Shown: one piece after another, positions 14,853 through 21,936 of the stretch
How positions within the stretch are numbered: the first letter of the stretch is position 1
How the letters are laid out: every line of letters begins with the position of its first letter
Assembly: GCA_035525365.1 (NCBI GenBank)
Contig: DATLEK010000126.1
Coordinates: 1 to 61,122, forward strand
Direction of reading: 5' to 3'
Length of the DNA stretch: 61,122 nt
DNA from: GCA-2861595 sp035525365
GTDB lineage: Bacteria > Actinomycetota > Acidimicrobiia > Acidimicrobiales > GCA-2861595
Translations under genes and position numbers: made by a program
The notes under the pieces: generated by a model
What the model saw: the letters and a program-made list of their open reading frames with translations, nothing else
Databases searched by the model: none
What the model was told of the DNA's origin: nothing

Positions 14853-15266
14853 TCAGAGAGCTACGAGGTCGACCACGTCGGGATGGACCGCGGCCAACCC
14901 ACGGTCCAATGTGGCCAGTCGTCCGCCATGGATCCTGGCCAGGCCGGCGAGGTAGGCGTCGGTGACCTGGCGGTGGCCCACCACGGCAGCGAGATCGATC
15001 CGGTCATAGCCGAGGTCGTCGGGCCAGAAGCGGTGGGCTTCGTGGGCGACCACCTCACCGAGGAACCGTTGAGCCTCTCCTCCGGATGCTCCTTCTCTGA
15101 CGAGGAACCGCAACAGAGCGCCCTGGGTGATCGGGCAGGTGGCGAAGGGACCGGAGACGTGTGTGGACCACTGCTCGGCCACATCGTGATGAACGTGGTC
15201 GTCGACGAGCAGGGCGATGAGCAGGTTGGCGTCGAGCAGGTTGACGGGGGAGTCCTCAGTCATCAT
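14853..15266 (-). CDS. PIN-domain toxin, VapC family
   Basis: 137 residues from the first ATG of an ATGATG pair that overlaps the last codons of the antitoxin. VapC toxins are Mg-dependent RNases. Acidic PIN residues: Asp in NLLDANLLIALL, Glu in the ALLRFLVREG region, Asp in HRQVTDAYLAGLARIHGGRL, and Asp in ATLDRGLAAVHPDVVDL. The last 28 bp of the gene recur near 4303. The antitoxin is directly upstream in the same operon. Confidence 0.85.
   Translation of the reverse strand: MMTEDSPVNLLDANLLIALLVDDHVHHDVAEQWSTHVSGPFATCPITQGALLRFLVREGASGGEAQRFLGEVVAHEAHRFWPDDLGYDRIDLAAVVGHRQVTDAYLAGLARIHGGRLATLDRGLAAVHPDVVDLVAL
14861..14888. repeat. 28-bp repeat (copy of 4303-4330)
   Basis: The two copies differ at one base. 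This one lies inside the intact vapC 3' end; the other lies in a toxin scrap upstream of pepQ, about 10.5 kb away, in the same orientation. Confidence 0.8.
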
Positions 15267-15483
15267 CTTCGAGGGAGCGGACGTCATCGCCTGTGACGGT
15301 GCGCCCGACCTGGGCGGTAGGTAGCCCGGTGCTGGTGCTACGTCCGTACTTGACGCTGCCGGACTGACCCAAGCCTCGCCGGATGAGCTCGGCCACCGCC
15401 TCGCTCAACGTCGTGCCCCGGTCCCGGGCGATGCTGCGAGCCGCATCGTGAAGATCAGGGGGCAGATCGATAGTAGTTCGCAT
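15256..15483 (-). CDS. Ribbon-helix-helix antitoxin, VapB family
   Basis: 75 residues from ATG at 15483 (an ATG 9 nt upstream is also possible). The N-terminus MRTTIDLPPDLHDAARSIAR, followed by GTTLSEAVAELIRRGL, is a ribbon-helix-helix DNA-binding unit. The C-terminal tail (TGDDVRSLEDDD) is the acidic toxin-neutralising end. It overlaps the toxin start by 8-11 nt. Expected to autorepress through the palindrome at 15505-15518. Confidence 0.85.
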   Translation of the reverse strand: MRTTIDLPPDLHDAARSIARDRGTTLSEAVAELIRRGLGQSGSVKYGRSTSTGLPTAQVGRTVTGDDVRSLEDDD

Positions 15484-15490
15484 GAGCTGC

Positions 15491-15518
15491 ATCTTAACGC
15501 GGCCTGCATCATGATGCA
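15491..15518 (-). promoter_or_regulatory. vapBC promoter and palindromic operator
   Basis: A perfect 14-bp palindrome TGCATCATGATGCA lies at 15505-15518. On the minus strand a TTAAGAT element (15491-15497), matching a -10 box, sits between it and the antitoxin start. This fits RHH autoregulation. Confidence 0.5.
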
Positions 15519-15603
15519 TCCCCAGGTTCAGGCCAAGCGGCGACCCTTTGGGCGTGGTGGTGGGGAAGCTGCGGGCGGCTGTTACGTGCGAGGCTGGCGG
15601 CCG

Positions 15604-16638
15604 ATGACGGACGTGGCGATCTCGGCGGAGGGTGTCACCAAGCGCTTCGGTGACGTGGTCGCCCTCGACTCGCTCGACCTGGCGGTACCGGCCGGCACCG
15701 TGTTCGGGCTGCTCGGCCCGAACGGGGCGGGCAAGACGACGATGGTGCGCATCCTCACCACCATCCTCCGGCCTGACGGCGGGCGGGCCAGCGTGCTGGG
15801 CGCCGATGTCGTCGGTGACGCCCACCGGGTCCGCACCCTCATCGGCCTGGCCGGTCAGTACGCAGCGGTCGACGAGAACCTCACCGGGCGCGAGAACCTG
15901 CGGATGATCGGCCGCCTCACCCACCTGGCCCGGCCCATGGCGGCAGGTCGGGCCGACGAGCTGCTGGAGCGCTTCGGCTTGGCCGGCGCCGCCGACCGGA
16001 CCGCCCGCACCTACTCGGGCGGTATGCGCCGGCGCCTCGACCTGGCCGCCGCCCTCGTGCACCGCCCTCCCGTGCTGTTCCTCGACGAGCCCACCACCGG
16101 CCTCGACATCCGCAGCCGCAGCGAGCTGTGGGCCGTCATCGCCGAGCTGGTGGGGGAGGGCATGACGCTGCTGCTCACCACGCAGTACCTGGAGGAGGCC
16201 GACCGCCTGGCCGACCGCATCGCCGTGGTCGACAACGGCCGCGTCATGGCCGAGGGCACCGCTTCCGAGCTGAAGGCCGGCCTCGGCAGCACGGTCGTGG
16301 AGGCCGGGTTCGCCGACGAGAAGCTCGCCGCCCGAGCGGCGGAGGCGCTCGGGCGCTTCGCCGTGTCCGGCGCCACCCGAAACGGCACAGTCGTGCACTT
16401 CGAAGTGGACGACGGGCCGCGGGTTCTCATCGCCGTGCTGGGCGAGCTGGACAGCCGGGGCATGGAACCGGCCACCGTGGCCATCCGGGAGCCGAGCCTC
16501 GATGATGTGTTCCTCGCGCTTACCGGTCACCGCACCGAGGCCGCGGTCGACGAGATCGAGCCGGGCGCCGGCGGCCCCGACGCCCCCACGCCTCCCCCCC
16601 GCCGGCGCCGAGTCCCCGCAGGAGGCCGCCGTCGATGA
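15604..16638 (+). CDS. ABC transporter ATP-binding protein, DrrA type
   Basis: 344 residues. Drives the partner ABC-2 permease, probably for export of a drug or lipid. Walker A GPNGAGKTT (about residue 40), Q-loop near GLAGQYAAVDENLTGRENL, signature YSGGMRRRLDLAAAL, and Walker B VLFLDEPTTGLD, followed by the H-loop region TTQYLEEADRLADR. The C-terminal accessory domain (about 220-320) is of the daunorubicin-resistance DrrA type. The last 35 residues are Pro/Arg rich. It overlaps the permease start by 4 nt (ATGA). Confidence 0.9.
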   Translation: MTDVAISAEGVTKRFGDVVALDSLDLAVPAGTVFGLLGPNGAGKTTMVRILTTILRPDGGRASVLGADVVGDAHRVRTLIGLAGQYAAVDENLTGRENLRMIGRLTHLARPMAAGRADELLERFGLAGAADRTARTYSGGMRRRLDLAAALVHRPPVLFLDEPTTGLDIRSRSELWAVIAELVGEGMTLLLTTQYLEEADRLADRIAVVDNGRVMAEGTASELKAGLGSTVVEAGFADEKLAARAAEALGRFAVSGATRNGTVVHFEVDDGPRVLIAVLGELDSRGMEPATVAIREPSLDDVFLALTGHRTEAAVDEIEPGAGGPDAPTPPPRRRRVPAGGRRR

Positions 16639-17447
16639 CCACCGCCACCGCCCCGTCCACCGTCCCGATGGTTCAGCCCGGGAGCCGGCTCGGGTGGGCC
16701 GTCGCCGACACGCTCACCATCGCCGGGCGCAACCTCACCACCATCCGGCGGCTTCCCCAGCTGGTGGTGTTCTCCACTATCCAGCCGGTGATCTTCGTGC
16801 TGCTGTTCCGGTACGCCTTCGGCGGGGCCATCTCCACGCCGGGCATCAGCTACGTCGACTACCTGATGCCGGGGATCTTCGCCCAGACCGTCACCTTCGG
16901 GGCGCTGGGCACCGGGGTCGGGCTGGCCGACGACCTCCAGAAGGGGCTGATCGAGCGGTTCCGTTCCCTGCCCATGGCGCGGTCGGCCGTGCTCGGCGGG
17001 CGCATTGTGAGCGACCTCGTCCGCAACGTGTTCGTGGTCCTGCTCATGTGCGTGGTCGGCTATCTCGTGGGTTTCCGGGTCCACGCCAACCCGATCGCCT
17101 TTCTCGGCGGTCTCGTCGTCCTGTTGCTGTTCGCCTGCTCGCTGTCGGCGGTCTTCGCCCTCGTCGGGCTGTCGGTGCGCACCGCCGAGAGCGCCCAGGC
17201 GGCCGGCTTCCCCATGCTCGCACCGCTGGTGTTCGCCTCGTCGGCCTTCGTGCCTGTCGCCACCATGCCCGGCTGGCTGCAGGTCTTCGCCCGCCACCAG
17301 CCTCTGTCCGTCACCGTCGACGCCCTGCGGGCGCTGTCCCAGGGCGGCCCCACCACCAGCTTCGTTGCCCAGTCGCTGCTGTGGAGCGTCGGCATCATCG
17401 CCGTGTTCGGTCCGCTGGCCGTGCGCAAGTACCGCAGGACGGCCTAA
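16635..17447 (+). CDS. ABC-2 type permease, DrrB type
   Basis: 270 residues with six membrane helices. Segments typical of DrrB/NodJ-like permeases are GISYVDYLMPGIFAQTVTFG, GLIERFRSLPMARSAVLGGR and FASSAFVPVATMPGWLQVFA. The C-terminus RKYRRTA is duplicated at 13540. It works with the ATPase encoded just upstream; the substrate is unknown. Confidence 0.9.
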   Translation: MTTATAPSTVPMVQPGSRLGWAVADTLTIAGRNLTTIRRLPQLVVFSTIQPVIFVLLFRYAFGGAISTPGISYVDYLMPGIFAQTVTFGALGTGVGLADDLQKGLIERFRSLPMARSAVLGGRIVSDLVRNVFVVLLMCVVGYLVGFRVHANPIAFLGGLVVLLLFACSLSAVFALVGLSVRTAESAQAAGFPMLAPLVFASSAFVPVATMPGWLQVFARHQPLSVTVDALRALSQGGPTTSFVAQSLLWSVGIIAVFGPLAVRKYRRTA

Positions 17448-17468
17448 TGACCTGAGCCGTTGATCCTG
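17424..17468. repeat. Copy A of the 45/46-bp direct repeat (permease tail)
   Basis: The native copy, spanning the last codons and stop of the ABC permease. The displaced copy is at 13537-13582. Confidence 0.75.
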
Positions 17469-17469
17469 G

Positions 17470-17486
17470 GGGAAGTAGTTCTTCCC
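17470..17486 (+). terminator. Small hairpin after the ABC permease
   Basis: GGGAAG-TAGTT-CTTCCC, a perfect 6-bp stem with no T-run. It may end or stabilise the transporter mRNA; weak as a terminator. Confidence 0.3.
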
Positions 17487-17538
17487 GGTATCCGTAGCCC
17501 GGTCGCTCGTGATGCGGTCCCGCCGTGGCGTGACGATG

Positions 17539-17739
17539 TCACCCGTGGTCGTCGCCGCTCCAGGCGCGGTCCTCGGCGTCCCACTTCTCGTTCCGGGCCT
17601 CAACCTGCTCGCGCCAGTTCCGGGCCGCTTCTTCGGTGGGGTAGGGGCCCATCATCTCGCCGGCGGGACACTGGTCGTCACCATGCTCGACCCGACCGTG
17701 GTGCACGCACCAGTACCACTTCTGCGTCTCCGCCGTCAC
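17539..17739 (-). CDS. Conserved small actinobacterial protein
   Basis: 66 residues. GTG start with a good ribosome site (AAAGGAG) a few bases upstream. Sequence features: QKWYWCVHHGRVEHGDDQC, MGPYPTEEAARNWREQVEAR and a Trp/Asp-rich tail. The Cys/His content (WCVHHGRVEHGDDQC) could bind a metal. I recall similar small proteins (WYWC...HGDD.C..GPY.T..EA) in actinobacteria without assigned function. Divergent from the pyr operon leader. Confidence 0.7.
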   Translation of the reverse strand: MTAETQKWYWCVHHGRVEHGDDQCPAGEMMGPYPTEEAARNWREQVEARNEKWDAEDRAWSGDDHG

Positions 17740-17819
17740 ATGGCTCCTTTTGCGCTCGTGGTGGTTTCGTAGCACAGGTGTCACTCGTACGGCCCTGCTA
17801 CCCTCGTCAATACCGTGAA

Positions 17820-17839
17820 GCGGGTCCCGTGAGGCCCGC
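17820..17839 (+). promoter_or_regulatory. PyrR-binding loop upstream of pyrR-pyrB
   Basis: GCGGG-TCCCGTGAGG-CCCGC. The centre matches the PyrR RNA consensus (A)RUCCNGNGAGGY(U), inside a 5-bp GC stem. A strong ribosome site (GGGGAGG, 17842-17848) begins 3 nt after the stem, so PyrR binding could block initiation. The same element recurs at 21902-21921. A TANNNT box (TACCCT, 17799-17804) upstream may be the promoter. Confidence 0.75.
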
Positions 17840-17853
17840 ACGGGGAGGTGAGT

Positions 17854-18435
17854 GTGGCCGAACGTGAACGTGCATTGGCGCCCCCGGCTGGGGGCGTTTT
17901 CGTTCCCCGGGCACAGGTGATGACGGCCGACGACCTGCGCCGGGCCGTCACCCGCATCGCCCATGAGATCGTCGAGCGCAACCACGGCCTCGAGCAGCTT
18001 GCGCTGGTGGGGATGCAGACCGGCGGAGTGCCGCTGGCCAGGCGTCTGGCCGCCGAGCTGGGCCGGGTCGAGAATGCCGGCGCCGGCCCGCCCGTCGCCA
18101 CTCTCGACGCCACCTTCTACCGGGACGACATCGGCCTGCGCCCCCTGATCCCCGAAGCGGTGACCGACATCCCGTTCGCCCTCGATGGCCTCACTGTGGT
18201 GCTGGTCGACGACGTGCTGTTCACCGGCCGCACCGTGCGGGCGGCGTTGAACGCCCTCAATGATTACGGTCGCCCGCGTGCCGTGCAGCTGGCGGTGATG
18301 GTGGACCGGGGCCACCGGGAACTGCCGATCCGTCCCGACTACGTGGGCAAGAACCTTCCCACCGCCTGGGACGAGATGGTCGACGTCACCGAGGCCGGCG
18401 TCAGCATCGGCCGCGTCACCCCGAGGTCGAGATGA
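17854..18435 (+). CDS. pyrR: PyrR regulator / uracil phosphoribosyltransferase
   Basis: 193 residues from GTG at 17854, which has GGGGAGG 5 nt upstream. GTG at 17848 or GTG/ATG at 17917/17920 are alternatives, but the latter lack a good ribosome site. PyrR binds pyr leader RNA in response to UMP and has weak uracil phosphoribosyltransferase activity. The PRPP loop VVLVDDVLFTGRTVRAALNA and the early helix ADDLRRAVTRIAHEIVERN are typical. The first 22 residues (AERERALAPPAGGVF) are encoded across the GC hairpin of the leader, and the same peptide recurs in the pyrC leader. Confidence 0.88.
   Translation: MAERERALAPPAGGVFVPRAQVMTADDLRRAVTRIAHEIVERNHGLEQLALVGMQTGGVPLARRLAAELGRVENAGAGPPVATLDATFYRDDIGLRPLIPEAVTDIPFALDGLTVVLVDDVLFTGRTVRAALNALNDYGRPRAVQLAVMVDRGHRELPIRPDYVGKNLPTAWDEMVDVTEAGVSIGRVTPRSR
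17879..17900 (+). terminator. Terminator-like hairpin in the pyrR leader/5' coding region
   Basis: Perfect stem CGCCCCC / GGGGGCG with a GGCT loop, followed by TTTT. Identical in stem, loop and T-run to 21962-21983. It lies within the frame that starts at 17854. Confidence 0.7.
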
Positions 18436-18509
18436 CCCGCCACCTTCTGCCGGCGGGGGTCGACGTCGTCCCTGGTCTGAGCGTACATAGGGCGGCGAAG
18501 CCGAGATGA
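18432..18509 (+). CDS. 25-codon bridging frame between pyrR and pyrB
   Basis: Starts at ATGA overlapping the pyrR stop and ends TGA overlapping the pyrB ATG. Its first six codons (MTRHLL) repeat the first codons of pyrB: the 21 bp at 18429-18449 match 18503-18523 with one mismatch. It may keep ribosomes moving from pyrR to pyrB, or be a duplication scar. No protein function is implied. Confidence 0.35.
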   Translation: MTRHLLPAGVDVVPGLSVHRAAKPR

Positions 18510-19429
18510 CCCGCCACCTCCTGTCCGTGGCCGACCTCGGCGCCGAGGGGATCGAGGAGGTCCTCCGGGTCAGCGATTCGTTCGTGGAGGTGAGCGCCCG
18601 GGCCATACCGCGGGTGCCGGCCCTCCGGGGCAAGACCGTCGTGTCGCTGTTCTACGAGGAGTCCACCCGAACCCGGCTGTCGTTCGAGACCGCCGCCCGC
18701 CGGCTTTCGGCCGACACCATGAACTTCAGCGTGTCGTCGTCGTCGGTCAAGAAGGGTGAGTCGCTGAGGGACACGGTCGAGACCATCGAGGCCATGGGCA
18801 TCGACGCCGTAGTCGTGCGCCACCCCTCCGCCGGCGTGCCGTGGCAAGTGGCGGCCTGGGCCGGCGACGCCTCGGTGATCAATGCCGGCGACGGCGGCCA
18901 CGAGCACCCCACCCAGGCCCTGCTCGACTGCTACACCGTGCGCCGCCGGCGGGGCCGCATCGACGGCCTGCGCGTCGCCATCGTGGGCGACATAAAGCAC
19001 AGCCGGGTAGCCCGCTCGGGTGTTTTGGCTTTCGCTGCACTGGGAGCCGAGGTGACCCTGGTGGCGCCGCCCACCCTGCTGCCGCCCCACCTCGACGGCT
19101 GGCCGGTGAGCGTGAACCACGACCTCGACGAGGTGCTACCGAAGGCCGACGTCGTCTATCTCCTGCGCCTGCAGTCCGAGCGCATGACCGAGGCCCTGCT
19201 GCCATCGCTGCGGGAGTACACCGCCGGCTACGGCCTGACCCGCCGGCGCGCCGCGCTCCTCCAGGACGACGCCCTCGTCATGCACCCGGGCCCGCTCAAC
19301 CGGGGCGTGGAGATAGCCGCCGAGGTCGCCGCCCTACCGGCGGCCGTGATCACCGAACAGGTCGCCAACGGCGTGGCCGTCCGCATGGCCGTGCTCTACC
19401 TGCTGATCGGCGCCGGCGCCGGCACGTAG
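18506..19429 (+). CDS. pyrB: Aspartate carbamoyltransferase catalytic subunit
   Basis: 307 residues. Condenses carbamoyl phosphate and aspartate to carbamoyl-aspartate, the first committed step of UMP synthesis. Carbamoyl-phosphate site FYEESTRTRLSFETAARRL (about residues 50-68), SSSVKKGESLRDT loop, HPTQALLDCYT (about 137), and HPGPLNRGVEI near 258. Standard length for an unregulated class B/C ATCase; no pyrI is seen. Second gene after PyrR in the first pyr unit. Confidence 0.96.
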   Translation: MTRHLLSVADLGAEGIEEVLRVSDSFVEVSARAIPRVPALRGKTVVSLFYEESTRTRLSFETAARRLSADTMNFSVSSSSVKKGESLRDTVETIEAMGIDAVVVRHPSAGVPWQVAAWAGDASVINAGDGGHEHPTQALLDCYTVRRRRGRIDGLRVAIVGDIKHSRVARSGVLAFAALGAEVTLVAPPTLLPPHLDGWPVSVNHDLDEVLPKADVVYLLRLQSERMTEALLPSLREYTAGYGLTRRRAALLQDDALVMHPGPLNRGVEIAAEVAALPAAVITEQVANGVAVRMAVLYLLIGAGAGT

Positions 19430-19500
19430 CGCAGCCAACCAGGGTTCAGGCCATCGACCGGCACCGGCTCCAGCCTGTGCTGTAAGACGCGAATCAAGGT

Positions 19501-19533
19501 CCAGAGGCCATTTACGAAGAGCTATTCTGGCCT
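19501..19533 (+). promoter_or_regulatory. Promoter/operator of the Phd-PIN toxin-antitoxin pair
   Basis: TATTCT (19523-19528) lies 6 nt before the antitoxin ATG. AGGCCA (19505-19510) and TGGCCT (19528-19533) form an inverted repeat bracketing the -10 box, a plausible autoregulatory operator. Confidence 0.45.
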
Positions 19534-19534
19534 G

Positions 19535-19831
19535 ATGAGGGTCGTCACCATCACCGAAGCGAAGAACGGGCTGAGCAGTCTCATCGATGTCGTTCAGGAT
19601 GGCGAGACGGTCCTGATCCTGGACAGGGGCCGACCGGTGGCCCGGCTGGAGTCAGCCATCGGCGGATCGGGTGACGACGCCGGTGGCCGCTTGGCCAGGC
19701 TCCAGCGGGCAGGCACCGTACGGGTGGCGGCGGGGGTGTCTTCGAGGCCGAAGTCCGGGAAGCCCGTCCGGCCCAAGGGAGGTGCCAGCGCCGCCAAGGT
19801 CCTGATGGACGAGCGGCGTGCCGGCCGGTGA
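19535..19831 (+). CDS. Phd/YefM-family antitoxin
   Basis: 98 residues. The N-terminal Phd/YefM fold MRVVTITEAKNGLSSLIDVV and GETVLILDRGRPVARLE binds DNA. The C-terminal 45 residues (Gly/Arg/Lys rich, with LARLQRAGTVRVA) would contact the toxin. The toxin GTG overlaps the stop (GTGA). Confidence 0.85.
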   Translation: MRVVTITEAKNGLSSLIDVVQDGETVLILDRGRPVARLESAIGGSGDDAGGRLARLQRAGTVRVAAGVSSRPKSGKPVRPKGGASAAKVLMDERRAGR

Positions 19832-20274
19832 GGTTCTGGGACAGTTCCGCGGTGGTCCCTCTGCTGGTCGAGGAGACGACGACAAAGATGATCGCGGGAA
19901 TCCTCGACGCAGACCCGGTGATGTTGGTCTGGTGGGCGACGGAGACCGAATGCGCGTCAGCGGTCTGCCGGCTGGAACGGGACAAGGCTCTGTCCGGGAG
20001 GCAGGCGACGACTGCGCTGAGCCGGCTCCACGACCTGAAGGCCGGCTGGCACGAGGTGCAGGCGGTCGAGCCCGTTCGCCGGACGGCGCAGCGGCTCCTA
20101 CGGACGCACCAACTGCGGGCGGCTGACTCGCTCCAACTGGCCGCCGCACTGGTGGCCGCCGAAGGCGATCCCGGTTCCCTGGAAATGGTGACGCTCGACG
20201 ACCGCCTGGGGGAGGCGGCCGAGCGGGAGGGCCTGGTGCTCGTGGACACGGGTGGCGGCGATTCGGGGCGCTAG
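19828..20274 (+). CDS. PIN-domain toxin, VapC family
   Basis: 148 residues. Probable Mg-dependent RNase. PIN acidic residues: Asp in RFWDSSAVVPLLVEE, Glu in WATETECASAVCRLE, Asp in HQLRAADSLQLAAALVAAEG, and Asp in MVTLDDRLGEAAEREGL. GTG start coupled to the antitoxin stop. The pair sits between pyrB and pyrC, where related genomes usually have no gap. Confidence 0.87.
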   Translation: MRFWDSSAVVPLLVEETTTKMIAGILDADPVMLVWWATETECASAVCRLERDKALSGRQATTALSRLHDLKAGWHEVQAVEPVRRTAQRLLRTHQLRAADSLQLAAALVAAEGDPGSLEMVTLDDRLGEAAEREGLVLVDTGGGDSGR

Positions 20275-20340
20275 AACGAAAAGGTACGAGAAGCATTGGG
20301 AGGCCCTGTTGCGTTCCGGCGGCACTCGTGATAGGGAGAG

Positions 20341-20988
20341 GTGGTGCCTGCCCGCGTGGCCCCGCTGCTCCTAGCCGCTGTGACGGTGCTGGCGCTGGCC
20401 GGAGGAGCCTGCTCCTCAGGCGACTCCGACAGCGCCGACCCAACCCTGCCGACGAAGCCGGGTCTCACCACCACGACGAGCGCGCCGGCGCCCGCCGACC
20501 CCTACGCCATCCCCAAGGTCATAGACGAGGCCTACGTAAACCGAGTCCTGGCGGCGCTGAATCGTGTTCGAGGCGATGCTCTGCGGAGTGTGGTTTCGAA
20601 GGAGGCGATCGACATCGACAGTGTCGAGCGACTGCGGGCTATCTACAACGATCCCGAGTTCGACGTGGCGCTCCAGGGACTTCGCGATCAGCACAAAAGA
20701 GGACTGGACATGTTCAAGAGCCCCCCAGGAGATCGAATTAGCACTGTCACGAGCGTTGTACGTGCGAGTTCGGACTGCGTCTTCGTCCTTGCGAGGCTTG
20801 ATTTCAGCCAAGTCATACGTGACGCGGAGGCACCTCAACCCGGCGAGGTGCAGGCCATAACCCTTCATAGAACTCAGTCTGGGGCGGACCCGAATCAATT
20901 CAACAAGACCCACTGGTCGATCAGCTTCGAAGAGGTCCTCGAGGAGGATGCTGGCGAGCGGAGCAGAGAGTGCGTGCCCTCGCCGTAG
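20341..20988 (+). CDS. Putative lipoprotein
   Basis: 215 residues; GTGGTG start, preceded by GGGAGAGG. The signal peptide (APLLLAAVTVLALAGGAC) ends in a lipobox-like LAGGAC, with Cys about residue 23. A Thr/Ser/Pro linker follows. The mature part (AYVNRVLAALNRVRGDALRS, LRAIYNDPEFDVALQGLRDQ) is helical with no recognised domain, ending in a Cys pair region (SSDCVFVLARLDFS). Its GC content is visibly lower than that of the pyr genes, consistent with acquisition. It overlaps the next gene by 19 nt. Confidence 0.65.
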   Translation: MVPARVAPLLLAAVTVLALAGGACSSGDSDSADPTLPTKPGLTTTTSAPAPADPYAIPKVIDEAYVNRVLAALNRVRGDALRSVVSKEAIDIDSVERLRAIYNDPEFDVALQGLRDQHKRGLDMFKSPPGDRISTVTSVVRASSDCVFVLARLDFSQVIRDAEAPQPGEVQAITLHRTQSGADPNQFNKTHWSISFEEVLEEDAGERSRECVPSP

Positions 20989-21797
20989 CGAGCATTGCTG
21001 CCATTGTTTTGGCCGCCACTCCACTTCCTGCTACCGCAGAGGAGATTTGTCCGGCGACGAGAGTCATCGTCCATGAAGACGGAACCCGCACGGTCGTGTG
21101 TGACTTCCGTCAGCGAGTGACCCGGCCAGGTAGGCAGCCACCTCCACAGAGCAGACCGAGGACGACGCGAATGCGGGGGGCGGTTGCGGAGGTTGTTCGG
21201 TTTCCGGTGTTGAGGAATGTGCCGCCGGTGGGGCAGTGCCGCAGCCGGGGGAGTACCACGATCACGCGGGAGGAGTTGGACCGGCCGGAGAACCGGCTGT
21301 TGCGGGACTGGTTCGCCATCGTCAACCGGTTGCCCCGTTGCCCGAGCGCCGAGGTGCCGCCGGACGAAGTCGCCATCGATGTGCTGGAGCGGTTCCCGCT
21401 GCCGGCGCCCAAGCCGTCCATCGCCCCGGGGAGGGCCATCGCCGGCAAGCTGGCTTACCTCGAGCCGAACGTCGCCGCGCCACTCGTGAGCGGAAAGCCG
21501 ACCGTCGAGAACACCCTGCCCACCGCGCTCGGGGATCTCGCCATGACCGCCACCGCCGTCTATCACGTGGACTGGGGTGACGCGGAGACCGGTCCTCATC
21601 CCGGGCCCGGCGGGCCTTGGCCCAACGGCAACATCACCCACTCATGGCCGAACGCGAACGTGTACGACGTCGTTGTCACGGCGGTATGGACGGTGCGCTG
21701 GAGACTGGGCGCCGAGCAGGGAACCCTTACCGTCCCCACCGAGGGCACCATCGAGGACTTTCGGGTCAACCAGGTCCAGGCCGTCCGGAACCGCTGA
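20970..21797 (+). CDS. Secreted hypothetical protein
   Basis: 275 residues from GTG. A signal peptide (RALAVASIAAIVLAATPLPATAEE) is followed by a Cys-containing segment (ICPATRVIVHEDGTRTVVC) and a Pro/Arg-rich linker. The C-terminal domain contains TATAVYHVDWGDAETGPHPG and YDVVVTAVWTVRWRLG; the DWGD and V-beta pattern resembles PKD-type or similar surface-protein folds. Function unknown. Probably co-transcribed with the lipoprotein. Confidence 0.65.
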   Translation: MRALAVASIAAIVLAATPLPATAEEICPATRVIVHEDGTRTVVCDFRQRVTRPGRQPPPQSRPRTTRMRGAVAEVVRFPVLRNVPPVGQCRSRGSTTITREELDRPENRLLRDWFAIVNRLPRCPSAEVPPDEVAIDVLERFPLPAPKPSIAPGRAIAGKLAYLEPNVAAPLVSGKPTVENTLPTALGDLAMTATAVYHVDWGDAETGPHPGPGGPWPNGNITHSWPNANVYDVVVTAVWTVRWRLGAEQGTLTVPTEGTIEDFRVNQVQAVRNR

Positions 21798-21901
21798 CAG
21801 AGCTTTGGCCAGTCGAGGAACATCGCGTCAAGGAGGCGTGGTCATCAGTTGAGCTGGCCCGGTTGGCCGGCGCCGCCTGCTAGGTTCATCGGCACCGTCA
21901 A

Positions 21902-21921
21902 GCGGGTCCCGTGAGGCTCGC
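21902..21921 (+). promoter_or_regulatory. PyrR-binding loop upstream of pyrC-carAB-pyrD-pyrF
   Basis: GCGGG-TCCCGTGAGG-CTCGC, the same core as at 17820-17839. The ribosome site GCAGAGG follows at 21925-21931. TAGGTT at 21881-21886 is a possible -10 box. Confidence 0.75.
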
Positions 21922-21936
21922 ACGGCAGAGGTGAGC

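Noticed and set aside
14811..15296. Plus-strand frame starting at ATGA after the channel-like gene
   Set aside because: It is antisense to vapC; only about 14 basic codons precede the toxin end, too little to support a gene.
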